Shown here: piece after piece, positions 43,710 to 52,265 of the stretch
Layout: the number at the start of each line of letters is the position of its first letter
Position numbering within the stretch: the stretch's first letter is position 1
Notes under the pieces: generated by a model
Seen by the model: the letters and a program-made list of their open reading frames with translations, nothing else
Databases searched by the model: none
Told to the model about the DNA's origin: nothing
Source: Daejeonella sp.
Lineage (GTDB): Bacteria; Bacteroidota; Bacteroidia; Sphingobacteriales; Sphingobacteriaceae
NCBI RefSeq assembly: GCF_030684675.1
Contig: NZ_JAUXXZ010000052.1
Span: forward strand, 62,001-126,000
Length of the DNA: 64,000 nt
Direction of reading: 5' to 3'
Position numbers and translations under genes: made by a program

Positions 43710-44330
43710 ATGCTGATAAAGATCTATCCTGAAAATCCCAATGAAAAAGTAATCCAGCAGGTGGTCGACGTCCTTATCAAAGGTGGAATAATCATTTATC
43801 CCACCGATACCGTCTACGGTATGGGCTGTGATATAAGCAATTCAAAAGCTATTGAAAAAATATGTAAAATCAGGGGTATTAAACCTGAAAAGGCGAATTT
43901 CTCATTCATCTGCTATGATCTAAGCCATATTTCAGATTTCACCAGACAAATTGATAATGAAACCTACAGGGTAATTAAAAAAGCACTCCCCGGACCATTC
44001 ACCTTTATCTTTAATGCGAACAAAAATGTACCAAAATTATTAAGTTCAAATAAAAAGACTGTTGGTATCAGAGTCCCTGACAATACTATAGCAAGAACCA
44101 TTGTAAAAATGCTTGGGAATCCAATTATCTCTACTTCGATACATGATGATGATGAGATCATGGAATATTCAACAGACCCTGAACTGATCCATGAAAAGTA
44201 TGAAGATATTGTAGACCTGGTCATTGATGGAGGATATGGCGATAATGAGCCCTCTACAATAGTAGATTGCAGTGAAGGTGAGTTTGAAATTATAAGACAG
44301 GGAAAAGGGGATTTGGATCTGTATTTATAG
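43710..44330 (+). CDS. Sua5/YciO/YrdC-family protein (threonylcarbamoyl-AMP synthase-like)
   Basis: A 206-residue YrdC-fold protein: 'DVLIKGGIIIYPTDTVYGMG' (R/K..Y-P-T-D-T-x-Y-G), 'KICKIRGIKPEKANFSFICY', 'ALPGPFTFIFNANKNVPKLL' and 'TVGIRVPDNTIARTIVKML' with 'NPIISTSIHDDD'. The family makes threonylcarbamoyl-adenylate for tRNA t6A modification (TsaC), or is the YciO branch, whose role is less clear. The F-S-F-I-C-Y sequence is closer to YciO. It starts 76 nt after asnS. Confidence 0.9.
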   Translation: MLIKIYPENPNEKVIQQVVDVLIKGGIIIYPTDTVYGMGCDISNSKAIEKICKIRGIKPEKANFSFICYDLSHISDFTRQIDNETYRVIKKALPGPFTFIFNANKNVPKLLSSNKKTVGIRVPDNTIARTIVKMLGNPIISTSIHDDDEIMEYSTDPELIHEKYEDIVDLVIDGGYGDNEPSTIVDCSEGEFEIIRQGKGDLDLYL

Positions 44331-44424
44331 TATCCCTATATAAGTGGGTATTTCTTAGGCTGACAAGGCCTCTTTTAATATCGGGAGTATCCTTTTCCAT
44401 AATATTTAAGTATTTTGGAAACCT

Positions 44425-45636
44425 ATGGCCAAGCAAATAAACTTAAAACCATTCAGAGATTTCTTCCTGTCCGAACAAATTGGCGGCATTATTCTACTTT
44501 TCTGCGTTATTATCTCCCTTTCTGTTGCAAATTCCAGTTTAGCTAATTCATTTGAGAATTTACTTGAGACGAATCTAGGGTTTAGTACTTCAAACATTCA
44601 TTTGGAATATTCAATTTCACTTTGGATCAATGACGGACTGATGGCCATATTTTTTCTGCTCGTTGGCCTGGAAATCAAGCGTGAAATCATTGAAGGAGAA
44701 TTATCAAATCCAAAAAAAGCTACAATGCCGATTATGGCTGCTATTGGCGGAATGCTTTTCCCGGCCGCTATCTATGCTTTTTTTAATACAGGAACCTTAA
44801 CTGCAAATGGTTGGGGAATTCCAATGGCTACTGACATAGCTTTTGCCCTTGGTATCATTTCTCTACTAGGTAAACGTGTGCCTGCAAGTCTCAAAGTATT
44901 TCTGGCTGCTTTGGCAATTGCCGACGATCTTGGCGCAATCCTCGTAATTGCCCTGTTCTACACCAATGAACTTCATTGGATGCAACTTCTATACTCGGGC
45001 GGAATTCTTGCAATATTGATTATTATGAATCAATCTGGAGTGAAAAAACTGATCTTTTACATCATTCCCGGCATATTTTTATGGTATTTTGTACATCATT
45101 CTGGAATACATGCAACCATTGCCGGTGTTTTGCTTGCATTAACAATTCCCTCTAATCCTGTTAAGGATACCTCTCCTCTTGAAAAGCTTGAACATTTTAT
45201 AGTCAGACCGGTAAACTTCCTCATTATGCCCATTTTCGCACTGGCAAATACGAATATCAGGTTTGAAGATAAAATGATTGATGGTCTTTATAGTCCGCTT
45301 GGATTGGGCATTCTACTTGGGCTTTTCGTAGGTAAACCAGTCGGCATTTTCATATTTTCCTGGCTTTCTGTTAAATCAGGACTCGGGAGCCTGCCTTCGG
45401 GAGCGAACTGGAAGCACATTATAGGTTTAGGATTTTTAGCAGGAATAGGATTTACAATGTCAATTTTTATTACTATGCTATCGCTTGATAATCACGAATT
45501 CCAGATTGAAGCAAAATTTTCAATTCTCGTGGCTTCTGTTCTCTCAGGTATCATAGGGTATATTTTTCTTAATGTACTACATAAGAAAAAAATAAAAGGT
45601 TCTGATTCCCGAATGATTAAGGTCGAATCGATCTGA
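44425..45636 (+). CDS. nhaA: Na+/H+ antiporter NhaA
   Basis: A 403-residue antiporter with about 12 membrane helices. The functional pair is 'LAIADDLGAILVIALFYTNE' (the Asp-Asp of helix V), and the assembly region is 'GWGIPMATDIAFALGIISLL' then 'GKRVPASLKVFLAAL'. 'MIDGLYSPLGLGILLGLFVG' with 'LGFLAGIGFTMSIFITMLSL' near the end complete the family blocks. It exports Na+ for H+ at alkaline pH. Its 3' end overlaps the convergent trpA stop by 20 nt. Confidence 0.97.
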   Translation: MAKQINLKPFRDFFLSEQIGGIILLFCVIISLSVANSSLANSFENLLETNLGFSTSNIHLEYSISLWINDGLMAIFFLLVGLEIKREIIEGELSNPKKATMPIMAAIGGMLFPAAIYAFFNTGTLTANGWGIPMATDIAFALGIISLLGKRVPASLKVFLAALAIADDLGAILVIALFYTNELHWMQLLYSGGILAILIIMNQSGVKKLIFYIIPGIFLWYFVHHSGIHATIAGVLLALTIPSNPVKDTSPLEKLEHFIVRPVNFLIMPIFALANTNIRFEDKMIDGLYSPLGLGILLGLFVGKPVGIFIFSWLSVKSGLGSLPSGANWKHIIGLGFLAGIGFTMSIFITMLSLDNHEFQIEAKFSILVASVLSGIIGYIFLNVLHKKKIKGSDSRMIKVESI

Positions 45637-46387
45637 TAAATTCAGGAATTCTTTCCATCGCATTTTCTGTATCGAGAAACTTCACAAAAGCACTTCCAAC
45701 AATTGCCCCACGGGTATACTCAGCAGCTTTATTAAAACTCTTCACATCAGAAATACCAAAGCCTATCATCGTAGGATTTTTAAGCTGCATATCCCTGATT
45801 CGTGAAAAGTAGGCATCTGCCTCGTTTGAAACTGTCAGATTTTTACCCGTAGTCGAAGATGAGGAAAGCAGGTAAATAAATCCATTACTGAGATGGTCAA
45901 TCTTACGAATCCGTTCTTCTGAAGTCTGGGGTGTAACCAGAAATATATTACTCAGCTTGTTTTTAATAAAATTATCCTTGTACAGATTTTCATATTCATA
46001 CATTGGAAGATCAGGCACGATCACCCCGTCCACTCCTACCTCTGAACAGGAATCACAAAAATTCGCAACGCCATATTGCAAAACCGGATTGACATAACCC
46101 ATTAATAAGACCGGGATGGATACACGTTTACGCAGATCTTTAAGTTGCTGAAAAAGAACTTTCAGATTCATTCCATTCTGAAGAGCAATATGGGAACTGT
46201 GCTGAATAACCGGACCATCCGCCAGGGGATCGGAATATGGAAATCCAATTTCAATAAAATCTGCACCTGCTTTTTCTACTGCTTCAGTGATATCAAGGGT
46301 ACTATTCAAATTGGGATACCCTGCAGTAAAGTATATTGATAAAAGTGCATCCTTTTTATCCTGAAATAATTTATTAAGTCTGTTCAT
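45617..46387 (-). CDS. trpA: Tryptophan synthase alpha subunit
   Basis: A TIM-barrel lyase of about 256 residues that cleaves indole-3-glycerol phosphate. Conserved regions: 'LLSIYFTAGYPNLNSTLDIT', the catalytic Glu and Asp in 'ADFIEIGFPYSDPLADGPVI', 'LLMGYVNPVLQYGVANFCD' and 'DGVIVPDLPMYEYENLYKDN' with 'FLVTPQTSEERIRKIDHLSN' later. Start is the ATG at 46387; the ATG at 46393 is an alternative. It is the last gene of the trpD-F-B-A operon and overlaps the nhaA 3' end. Confidence 0.96.
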   Translation of the reverse strand: MNRLNKLFQDKKDALLSIYFTAGYPNLNSTLDITEAVEKAGADFIEIGFPYSDPLADGPVIQHSSHIALQNGMNLKVLFQQLKDLRKRVSIPVLLMGYVNPVLQYGVANFCDSCSEVGVDGVIVPDLPMYEYENLYKDNFIKNKLSNIFLVTPQTSEERIRKIDHLSNGFIYLLSSSSTTGKNLTVSNEADAYFSRIRDMQLKNPTMIGFGISDVKSFNKAAEYTRGAIVGSAFVKFLDTENAMERIPEFIRSIRP

Positions 46388-46446
46388 GAGCATTCTTATA
46401 TTGATATACCGGATTTTTCATCCGGCAGGGCATCAGGTATTTTAAA

Positions 46447-47655
46447 TTATAAGTTAAAGTAATTCATGTAGGTATCCAGATCTTTATCTCCCCGACCTGA
46501 TAAGCAGATCACAACAGATTCTTTACCTGTAAAAACCATCTTTTCTAAATGTGCGAGTGCATGAGCACTTTCAATCGCCGGAATTATTCCTTCGAGTTCA
46601 GCACAAAGTCTTCCGGCAATCATTGCCTCTTCATCAGTTGCACTAACATATTCCCCACGGTTTTCCTTAAATAAATGGGCATGCTGCGGACCAATACCCG
46701 GATAATCCAGTCCGGCAGAAATTGAATAAGGTTCAATAACCTGCCCGTCTTCTGTTTGCATTAATATAGAACGGCTACCATGTAATACCCCTTCCTTACC
46801 CAATGCAGTAGTTGCAGCAGACTCCCCACTATTCACTCCCAGGCCTGCAGCTTCAACTGCAATCAGTCTCACATCCTCATCATCCAGGAAATGGTAGAAC
46901 ATCCCCATAGCATTGCTGCCTCCACCTACACAAGCTATAACGATATCCGGATTTTCAGATCCTGTACGCTCCATAAGCTGAAGTTTAGTCTCTTCAGAAA
47001 TGATGGATTGAAAACGGGAAACCATGTCGGGATAAGGGTGCGGACCTACCACAGATCCAATAATATAATGCGTATCCACAGGGTTATTGATCCAGTCGCG
47101 CATGGCTTCATTCGTAGCATCTTTCAGGGTCTTACTTCCTGAAGTTGCAGGAACAACTTTTGCACCCATCATCTTCATTCTGGCAACATTTGGTGCTTGC
47201 CGGGCTATATCAACCTCTCCCATATAAACCACGCATTCCAAACCCTTTAAAGCACAGACCGTCGCAGTTGCAACACCATGCTGACCAGCTCCGGTTTCAG
47301 CAATAATCCTCTTTTTACCAAGCCGTTCGGCAAGCAGAATCTGCCCGATCGTATTATTGATCTTATGTGCACCGGTATGGTTTAAATCTTCCCTTTTCAG
47401 ATAGATTGTAGTTCCATACTTTGCAGATAAACGCTCAGCATGAAATAATGGCGAAGGTCTGCCAACATAATCCCTCAAAAGCATTTGGAATTCATCCTGA
47501 AAACCAGGCTCATATATGATGTCAAGATATCGCTTGCGAAGCTCTTCTACGTTAGGATAAAGCATTTCGGGTATATACGCTCCGCCAAAGTCACCAAAGT
47601 AACCTTCCTTGCTTACACCCCATTTTACCGAACTTTTTATAAATTCTCTGTTCAT
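46447..47655 (-). CDS. trpB: Tryptophan synthase beta subunit
   Basis: A 402-residue PLP enzyme that joins indole and serine. The PLP lysine is in '[20 protein letters not shown]', and '[20 protein letters not shown]' and '[20 protein letters not shown]' follow. The phosphate loop is '[20 protein letters not shown]' and '[17 protein letters not shown]' ends it. Starts with '[20 protein letters not shown]', the standard trpB1 type. Lies between trpF and trpA. Confidence 0.97.
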   Translation of the reverse strand: MNREFIKSSVKWGVSKEGYFGDFGGAYIPEMLYPNVEELRKRYLDIIYEPGFQDEFQMLLRDYVGRPSPLFHAERLSAKYGTTIYLKREDLNHTGAHKINNTIGQILLAERLGKKRIIAETGAGQHGVATATVCALKGLECVVYMGEVDIARQAPNVARMKMMGAKVVPATSGSKTLKDATNEAMRDWINNPVDTHYIIGSVVGPHPYPDMVSRFQSIISEETKLQLMERTGSENPDIVIACVGGGSNAMGMFYHFLDDEDVRLIAVEAAGLGVNSGESAATTALGKEGVLHGSRSILMQTEDGQVIEPYSISAGLDYPGIGPQHAHLFKENRGEYVSATDEEAMIAGRLCAELEGIIPAIESAHALAHLEKMVFTGKESVVICLSGRGDKDLDTYMNYFNL

Positions 47656-47674
47656 ATGCTATAATTATTCCTTT

Positions 47675-48331
47675 TCAGGATATTTTACTCGCCCTGATCA
47701 ATTGAAAGGCAGATCTTAAACTATCTATATTCTTTAAACCAGGCTCTGTTTCAAACCTGCTATTCAGATCCAGGGCATATATTTTTTTTGTTGCTAAATT
47801 AAATAAGCCGTCGATATTATCAGGACTTAAACCACCGCTTAGAAAAAATTGCTTTTCTCCATCATACTGATCCAAAATAGTCCAGTCGAATGCAATACCT
47901 GAGCCGCCATGTTCTGAAGTTTTGGTGTCAAATAAAAAGTAATCCACTACCTCATTATACGCTTCGAGGGTCGAAAAATCAAAGCCGGGATAAACTCCAA
48001 AAGCCTTGATCAATTCAATATGCTTGTCGGGCAGGACTTCATTAAGCTTTATTTTCAAACTTATGCAATATTCAGGTGACTCTGCTCCATGAAGTTGTAC
48101 AGCACTTAAATCGAAATCGACTACCTTTTTAATAACATCTTCCTCGCGTTCATCGACAAAAACTCCGGTTAAACTAATCGAAGCAGGCAATGAAGCAAGT
48201 ATATTTTTATCCGGATCTGCTACATAACGCTTCGATTTAGGATAAAAAATCAAACCCATATAATCAGGTTTTAACTCGGCAAGGCTAAGTATATTTTGCG
48301 GATCTCTCATTCCGCAAACCTTAATTTTCAT
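47675..48331 (-). CDS. trpF: Phosphoribosylanthranilate isomerase
   Basis: A 218-residue beta/alpha barrel: catalytic Cys in 'MKIKVCGMRDPQNILSLAEL', 'YMGLIFYPKSKRYVADPD', 'LTGVFVDEREEDVIKKVVDF', 'VQLHGAESPEYCISL' and 'SEHGGSGIAFDWTILDQYDG' with the Asp. The end block is 'FFLSGGLSPDNIDGLFNLAT' and 'YALDLNSRFETEPGLKNIDS'. It starts inside the trpD stop (ATGA overlap). In many Bacteroidota trpC precedes trpF; here trpC is missing. Confidence 0.95.
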   Translation of the reverse strand: MKIKVCGMRDPQNILSLAELKPDYMGLIFYPKSKRYVADPDKNILASLPASISLTGVFVDEREEDVIKKVVDFDLSAVQLHGAESPEYCISLKIKLNEVLPDKHIELIKAFGVYPGFDFSTLEAYNEVVDYFLFDTKTSEHGGSGIAFDWTILDQYDGEKQFFLSGGLSPDNIDGLFNLATKKIYALDLNSRFETEPGLKNIDSLRSAFQLIRASKIS

Positions 48332-49314
48332 GACAATAAGCTATTAAAACTTCTTAAAGCCATACCGCTGTTCAGGGACTCTTCAGCCTCATAAAAACAA
48401 TCCGCAAAAGATTTTTCAGGTTTTATTGTGCGGATTGCTACTGCTGCATTGCAAAGAACAACATTGTTTTGCTCTGTACTACCTTCTCCATCAAGCACTG
48501 CTTTAAAAATTTCGGCTGATTCCTGAACAGTACTTCCACCACCAATTTTTGCAGGATCAATTTTTTCAAAACCCATATCGGAAATTGAATGAATATGTTC
48601 CCCTGCAGGAGAAAAGGTTTTAAAATCGCAGGTTAATGAGATTTCATCATAACCTTCCAATGCATGTACGATGGTATAGCCGGTTTTAGATTTCTGATAG
48701 AGATAGGAATACAAACGGGCAAGTTCCAGACTAAAAACTCCAACCATCTGATACTTTGGCCGCGCAGGATTTACCAATGGTCCAAGCATATTAAAAAAGG
48801 TTTTGACACCCAGTTCTTTGCGGATAGGCGCAACTGTTTTCATTGCGGCATGAAAAAGCGGAGCATGTAAAAAGCAAATTCCGGCTTCATCCAGACTCTT
48901 TTTCAGGTGATCAATATCATTCCTGAATTTATAACCCAGGTATTCCATCACATTGGAGGAACCACAACCTGAAGAGACTCCATAATTTCCATGTTTTGAC
49001 ACCTTATAACCCGCACCTGCAACCACAAAAGAAGCTAAGGTGGAAATATTAAAAGTATCCTTACCATCACCGCCTGTACCGCAGAGATCAATAAGCTCAT
49101 ACTCACTAAGGTCTGTTTTAAGGCATAAATCCAGCATTCCATCCCGAAATCCCTCAAGTTCTTCAACTGTAATACTGCGCATGCAATAGGCCGCCATAAA
49201 TGCAGCCATTTGAGCGGCATTATACTTACCAAGGGTAATGTTTGTGAGTATTTCCTTCGACTCTTCACGACTGAAGGTTTTGTGTTCAAATAGGTGATTT
49301 AGTATCTTCTTCAT
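48328..49314 (-). CDS. trpD: Anthranilate phosphoribosyltransferase
   Basis: A 328-residue enzyme that adds phosphoribose to anthranilate. Active loops: 'LIDLCGTGGDGKDTFNISTL' (PRPP binding, near residue 78), 'YKVSKHGNYGVSSGCGSSNV' (S-K-H-G-N-x) and 'FLHAPLFHAAMKTVAPIRKE' with 'LGVKTFFNMLGPLVNPARPK'. It is the first structural gene after the attenuator at 49400-49536, so all four trp genes should respond to Trp-tRNA charging. Confidence 0.96.
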   Translation of the reverse strand: MKKILNHLFEHKTFSREESKEILTNITLGKYNAAQMAAFMAAYCMRSITVEELEGFRDGMLDLCLKTDLSEYELIDLCGTGGDGKDTFNISTLASFVVAGAGYKVSKHGNYGVSSGCGSSNVMEYLGYKFRNDIDHLKKSLDEAGICFLHAPLFHAAMKTVAPIRKELGVKTFFNMLGPLVNPARPKYQMVGVFSLELARLYSYLYQKSKTGYTIVHALEGYDEISLTCDFKTFSPAGEHIHSISDMGFEKIDPAKIGGGSTVQESAEIFKAVLDGEGSTEQNNVVLCNAAVAIRTIKPEKSFADCFYEAEESLNSGMALRSFNSLLS

Positions 49315-49399
49315 AGATGTATTAAGTATTCATATTTGTCTTAGGCATTCAATTTTACTATTCTTATTTTAAATTTTTGCAAATCCAATCGAATTTCAC

Positions 49400-49428
49400 A
49401 AAAAAAGGGTTGCCTTGTGGCAACCCTT
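49400..49428 (-). terminator. Attenuator terminator (segments 3:4) ahead of trpD
   Basis: Minus-strand arms AAGGGTTGCC (49428-49419) and GGCAACCCTT (49414-49405), loop ACAA, followed by seven T (49406-49400). A perfect 10-bp GC-rich stem. It lies 86 nt before trpD and 28 nt after the leader-peptide stop codon, where an attenuator terminator should be. The antiterminator would pair 49478-49466 (inside the leader ORF) with 49430-49418. Confidence 0.93.
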
Positions 49429-49455
49429 AGTTAAATAATTCTTTTATATAGAAAA

Positions 49456-49536
49456 TTACATACCTCTAGCGATTGCCAAATGTTCTTCCATTTGCCACCA
49501 CCAGATCGTATATATTGTATTCTTGTTCATCTTCAT
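49456..49536 (-). CDS. trpL: trp leader peptide with three consecutive Trp codons
   Basis: A 26-codon ORF, ATG at 49536, TAA at 49458-49456, ending IWWWQMEEHLAIARGM. Codons 12-14 are TGG-TGG-TGG (49503-49495). An alternative ATG is codon 3. Directly after the Trp codons, CAAATG (49494-49489) can pair with CATTTG (49482-49477), forming the 1:2 hairpin. The second arm overlaps the sequence TGGCAA-TC that can pair with the terminator 5' arm (2:3). Ribosome stalling at uncharged Trp codons would cover segment 1 and allow 2:3, preventing termination. A near-consensus -7 box (AAGTTTTG, 49574-49567) lies upstream. Confidence 0.92.
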   Translation of the reverse strand: MKMNKNTIYTIWWWQMEEHLAIARGM

Positions 49537-49592
49537 AACAAAGATGAATAAACTTTTCCTTAGCACCAAAACTTTAAAGTATTTTTAACAAT

Positions 49593-50480
49593 ATGAAAGC
49601 AAACAGAAGATCGAGGAGATCATTACGTATTAAAATTTTTCTTGGCAAAGCAGCTCTCATTTTATTGGGAGTCGGACTCGCATCATTCGGATTAAAGAGC
49701 TTTCTGCTTCCAAATCATTTTATTGACGGGGGAATTACCGGTATTTCACTTTTAACCTATCAGCTTACAGGAATACCGGTTTCTATCTGGATCATCGCTT
49801 TTAATGCTCCATTTATATTAATGGGTGCAAAACAGATCAGTAAAAACTTTGCAATCAAAACAACTATTGCGATATTTACTCTAGCTTCAGTCATCTATTT
49901 TATCCATTTTCCGGTAATTACCGATGATAAATTATTGATATCCATCTTTGGTGGCTTCTTTCTCGGATCTGGGATCGGGCTCGCTATCAGAGGAGGATGC
50001 GTGATTGATGGCACAGAGATCCTCGCCGTTTATATCAACAGGAAAAGTATTCTGAGTATGGGCGATATCATTTTGTTAATTAACGTTCTTATCTTCATTG
50101 TTGCCGCTTTCATTCTAAACATTGAAACAGCTTTATACTCCATCCTGACTTATCTTTCTGCATCCAAGACAGTTGATTTTATCATTCAGGGAATTGAAGA
50201 ATACACCGGCGTAACCATAATTTCATCTAAAAGTGCTCAGATACGGGAGGCGATAACCAAAAAATTAGGTCGTGGTGTAACGATTTACAAAGGTGAAAGA
50301 GGCCTTGAACACTCACAGTTCAAAAATAAAAATATCGACATCATCTTTACGGTAGTAACAAGGCTGGAAGTCTCCAAGCTAAAGGAAGAAGTTGAGCTAA
50401 TCGACCACAAAGCCTTTATTGTAATGAGTACCATCAGTGATACTAAAGGGGGTATTATCAAACCAAGACCACTGCATTAA
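49593..50480 (+). CDS. YitT family membrane protein
   Basis: A 295-residue protein. N-terminal five or six TM region: 'ALILLGVGLASFGLKSFLLP', 'NHFIDGGITGISLLTYQLTG' and 'IFGGFFLGSGIGLAIRGGCV' (the Y-i-t-T signature G-G-x-x-x-G). The C-terminal soluble DUF2179 domain is 'TGVTIISSKSAQIREAITKK' and 'LGRGVTIYKGERGLEHSQFK'. Function unknown; homologues are linked to membrane transport or osmotic response. It diverges from the trp leader and has a near-match -7 box (TATTTTTA, 49580-49587) before its ATG. Confidence 0.93.
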   Translation: MKANRRSRRSLRIKIFLGKAALILLGVGLASFGLKSFLLPNHFIDGGITGISLLTYQLTGIPVSIWIIAFNAPFILMGAKQISKNFAIKTTIAIFTLASVIYFIHFPVITDDKLLISIFGGFFLGSGIGLAIRGGCVIDGTEILAVYINRKSILSMGDIILLINVLIFIVAAFILNIETALYSILTYLSASKTVDFIIQGIEEYTGVTIISSKSAQIREAITKKLGRGVTIYKGERGLEHSQFKNKNIDIIFTVVTRLEVSKLKEEVELIDHKAFIVMSTISDTKGGIIKPRPLH

Positions 50481-50842
50481 GCTGAGCCCTTAATTATTGA
50501 GGCTTTTTCGAATTTATATGTAACAAGTCTGGCAATTAATTCTAATGGCAATGGTTTATTGTAAGTGAATTGCAATGCATCTTTTGTCCCCTTCCCTTTG
50601 TAAATTTCCATTTCATCCCTGAATTTTTCCATACCATACATGGGATACAGACCAATATGATTTTTATAAGCTGCAAACCAGACTGAAACAGAATTAAGTT
50701 TAAATACAGGCATTCCATAACTGATTGTTTCTTCGGCAAAAGGAACTGCATTTTTAATTGTTGTACGGATTTGTTCCAAAAGCACTTGTCTCTCTTTTGG
50801 AAAACCCGAGATGTATTCGTCAATGCTTTTTGGTTTATCCAT
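50477..50842 (-). CDS. DUF1801 family protein (YdhG/YobT-like)
   Basis: A 121-residue protein with DUF1801 features: 'SIDEYISGFPKERQVLLEQI', 'IKNAVPFAEETISYGMPVFK' and 'VSVWFAAYKNHIGLYPMYGM', then 'ALQFTYNKPLPLELIARLVT'. The family (similar to YdhG/Fra-like 'iron chaperone' labels) has a small alpha/beta fold and unclear function. It overlaps the yitT stop by 4 nt and is one of three DUF1801 genes within 2.2 kb. Confidence 0.88.
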   Translation of the reverse strand: MDKPKSIDEYISGFPKERQVLLEQIRTTIKNAVPFAEETISYGMPVFKLNSVSVWFAAYKNHIGLYPMYGMEKFRDEMEIYKGKGTKDALQFTYNKPLPLELIARLVTYKFEKASIIKGSA

Positions 50843-50881
50843 TTCAAATGGAAAAATTAGTTTAACATGATCAATCCTGAA

Positions 50882-51286
50882 TTATTTACTTGAATTAATC
50901 CAGTCATTTATAATATCAGAGAGTTCTGATCTGGAGTTTTCAATATCCTTCATACTTTTATAAGTAATAACTGCCCGGTCATTTTCTTTCCAGATTAATA
51001 ATTTACTGGTACTTGTTATCAATTTATCTTTGGGTTGTTCCTGCTTCTTCGCTCCTCGGTGAAAAATCAACTGAACCTGCGCAGCAGGGGGCTGAATTCT
51101 CATTGTTATCCTGTCTTCACTCTCAAAAGAATAGTTGGGGCCATTCCATTTTATATTTTCAGTTAATTTATTATTTACTGATAAAATAATATTTCGCAGC
51201 AGTTTAATTTCACTTCTAAAGGGATGCTTTTGCTGATCTAAGAAAACGCTTACTTCATTATTAAGCTTGCCTGATGGTTTAGTCAT
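50882..51286 (-). CDS. DUF1801 family protein
   Basis: A 134-residue protein: 'VSVFLDQQKHPFRSEIKLLR', 'NIKWNGPNYSFESEDRITMR' and 'VQLIFHRGAKKQEQPKDKLI'. The W-x-x-P-x-Y/F-x-F pattern and the basic C-terminal part are those of DUF1801. It ends 39 nt before the neighbouring DUF1801 gene and is 11 nt after the AHSA1 gene on the same strand. Function unknown. Confidence 0.85.
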   Translation of the reverse strand: MTKPSGKLNNEVSVFLDQQKHPFRSEIKLLRNIILSVNNKLTENIKWNGPNYSFESEDRITMRIQPPAAQVQLIFHRGAKKQEQPKDKLITSTSKLLIWKENDRAVITYKSMKDIENSRSELSDIINDWINSSK

Positions 51287-51297
51287 AGCCCTAAATA

Positions 51298-51759
51298 TTA
51301 AGAATTCATGCTTGTTAATTCGACTTCCAGCTTGTCGAAATTTTCTTCGTTTTTATCGACTACAAAGGGCTTTAACTTTCCACATTCTTCTGCTGAATTA
51401 AACAACATTTTAAAAACAATCTTCGTCTTATCATCAGATACTTGCTCAAATGTTGTGACAACCTGAAAATGTGGTTTTGAGAAGCGTTTCCAGGCAATAA
51501 TCGAAGGTTTTTCTATTTTTATAAACTCACATTCATTCGGGTAATTTCCTTTCTCCGGACCGTGCATTATGAAACTCCATTTCCCGCCAACCCGAAAGTC
51601 AAATTCATTAAATGTATTTGTAAAACCTGCCGGTCCCCACCAGTTTTTCAAATGCTCTGGTTCAGACCATGCACGAAAAGCAAGCTCTCTTGAAAAATTG
51701 AAAATTCTTGAACTTACAATTTCGCAATCGGGTGTTGTTTTAATGATTTCTGTTGTCAT
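51298..51759 (-). CDS. SRPBCC/AHSA1 domain protein
   Basis: A 153-residue START-like domain: 'RIFNFSRELAFRAWSEPEHL', 'KNWWGPAGFTNTFNEFDFRV' and 'GGKWSFIMHGPEKGNYPNEC', with the C-terminal helix 'NEENFDKLEVELTSMNS'. The W-W-G-P-x-G-F and G-G-x-W-x-F-x-M-H-G-P motifs are those of the AHSA1 subfamily. Ligand unknown. Adjacent to DUF1801 genes, a common neighbourhood for this type. Confidence 0.9.
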   Translation of the reverse strand: MTTEIIKTTPDCEIVSSRIFNFSRELAFRAWSEPEHLKNWWGPAGFTNTFNEFDFRVGGKWSFIMHGPEKGNYPNECEFIKIEKPSIIAWKRFSKPHFQVVTTFEQVSDDKTKIVFKMLFNSAEECGKLKPFVVDKNEENFDKLEVELTSMNS

Positions 51760-51819
51760 TGTTTATCCTAAAATGATTTTTCTTCAATAGCTTCATGCGG
51801 AAACACATGGATTCCTTAA

Positions 51820-52236
51820 TTATTTCTTCATCGACATGATATAACTAACCATAATTCTTGCCTCTTCAATTGAAAGTTTAGGATGAGGAGTCATAATTGG
51901 ATAGCCCCAGCTTCTGCTTCCACCCATAATTACTTTTTGAGCAAGCATCTCAATATAAACTTTTTTTACAGGATATCTTTTGGCTATATCATTAAAAGCC
52001 GGCCCCACCGATCTTTCTTTAAGTTTATGACAAGTATAACAATCTGAATAAGCGATCAGTACTTTACCCTTTTCAGCAACTTCGGCTGGGATGCTATCGT
52101 TTATACCTGGAATTGCTCTGATATAATCAATCGATTTTCTTACGCTTTTTTGTTCCGGTTTATTATTACAGCAAAGAAGAAAGCATGATGCAAATAATAT
52201 GCAATTGACAAAAAGTATGTTTTTCTTTCTAAACAT
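51820..52236 (-). CDS. c-type cytochrome, lipoprotein
   Basis: A 138-residue protein with a lipoprotein signal ('LFASCFLLCCNNK') and heme site 'IAYSDCYTCHKLKERSVGPA' (C-x2-C-H). The distal Met is in 'GGSRSWGYPIMTPHPKLSIE', and 'EARIMVSYIMSMKK' ends the class I cytochrome fold. It resembles cytochrome c551/c552-like electron carriers. Partner unknown. Confidence 0.9.
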   Translation of the reverse strand: MFRKKNILFVNCILFASCFLLCCNNKPEQKSVRKSIDYIRAIPGINDSIPAEVAEKGKVLIAYSDCYTCHKLKERSVGPAFNDIAKRYPVKKVYIEMLAQKVIMGGSRSWGYPIMTPHPKLSIEEARIMVSYIMSMKK

Positions 52237-52265
52237 ATTAGCGTGTCATTCCGAAGTTTGTCATA

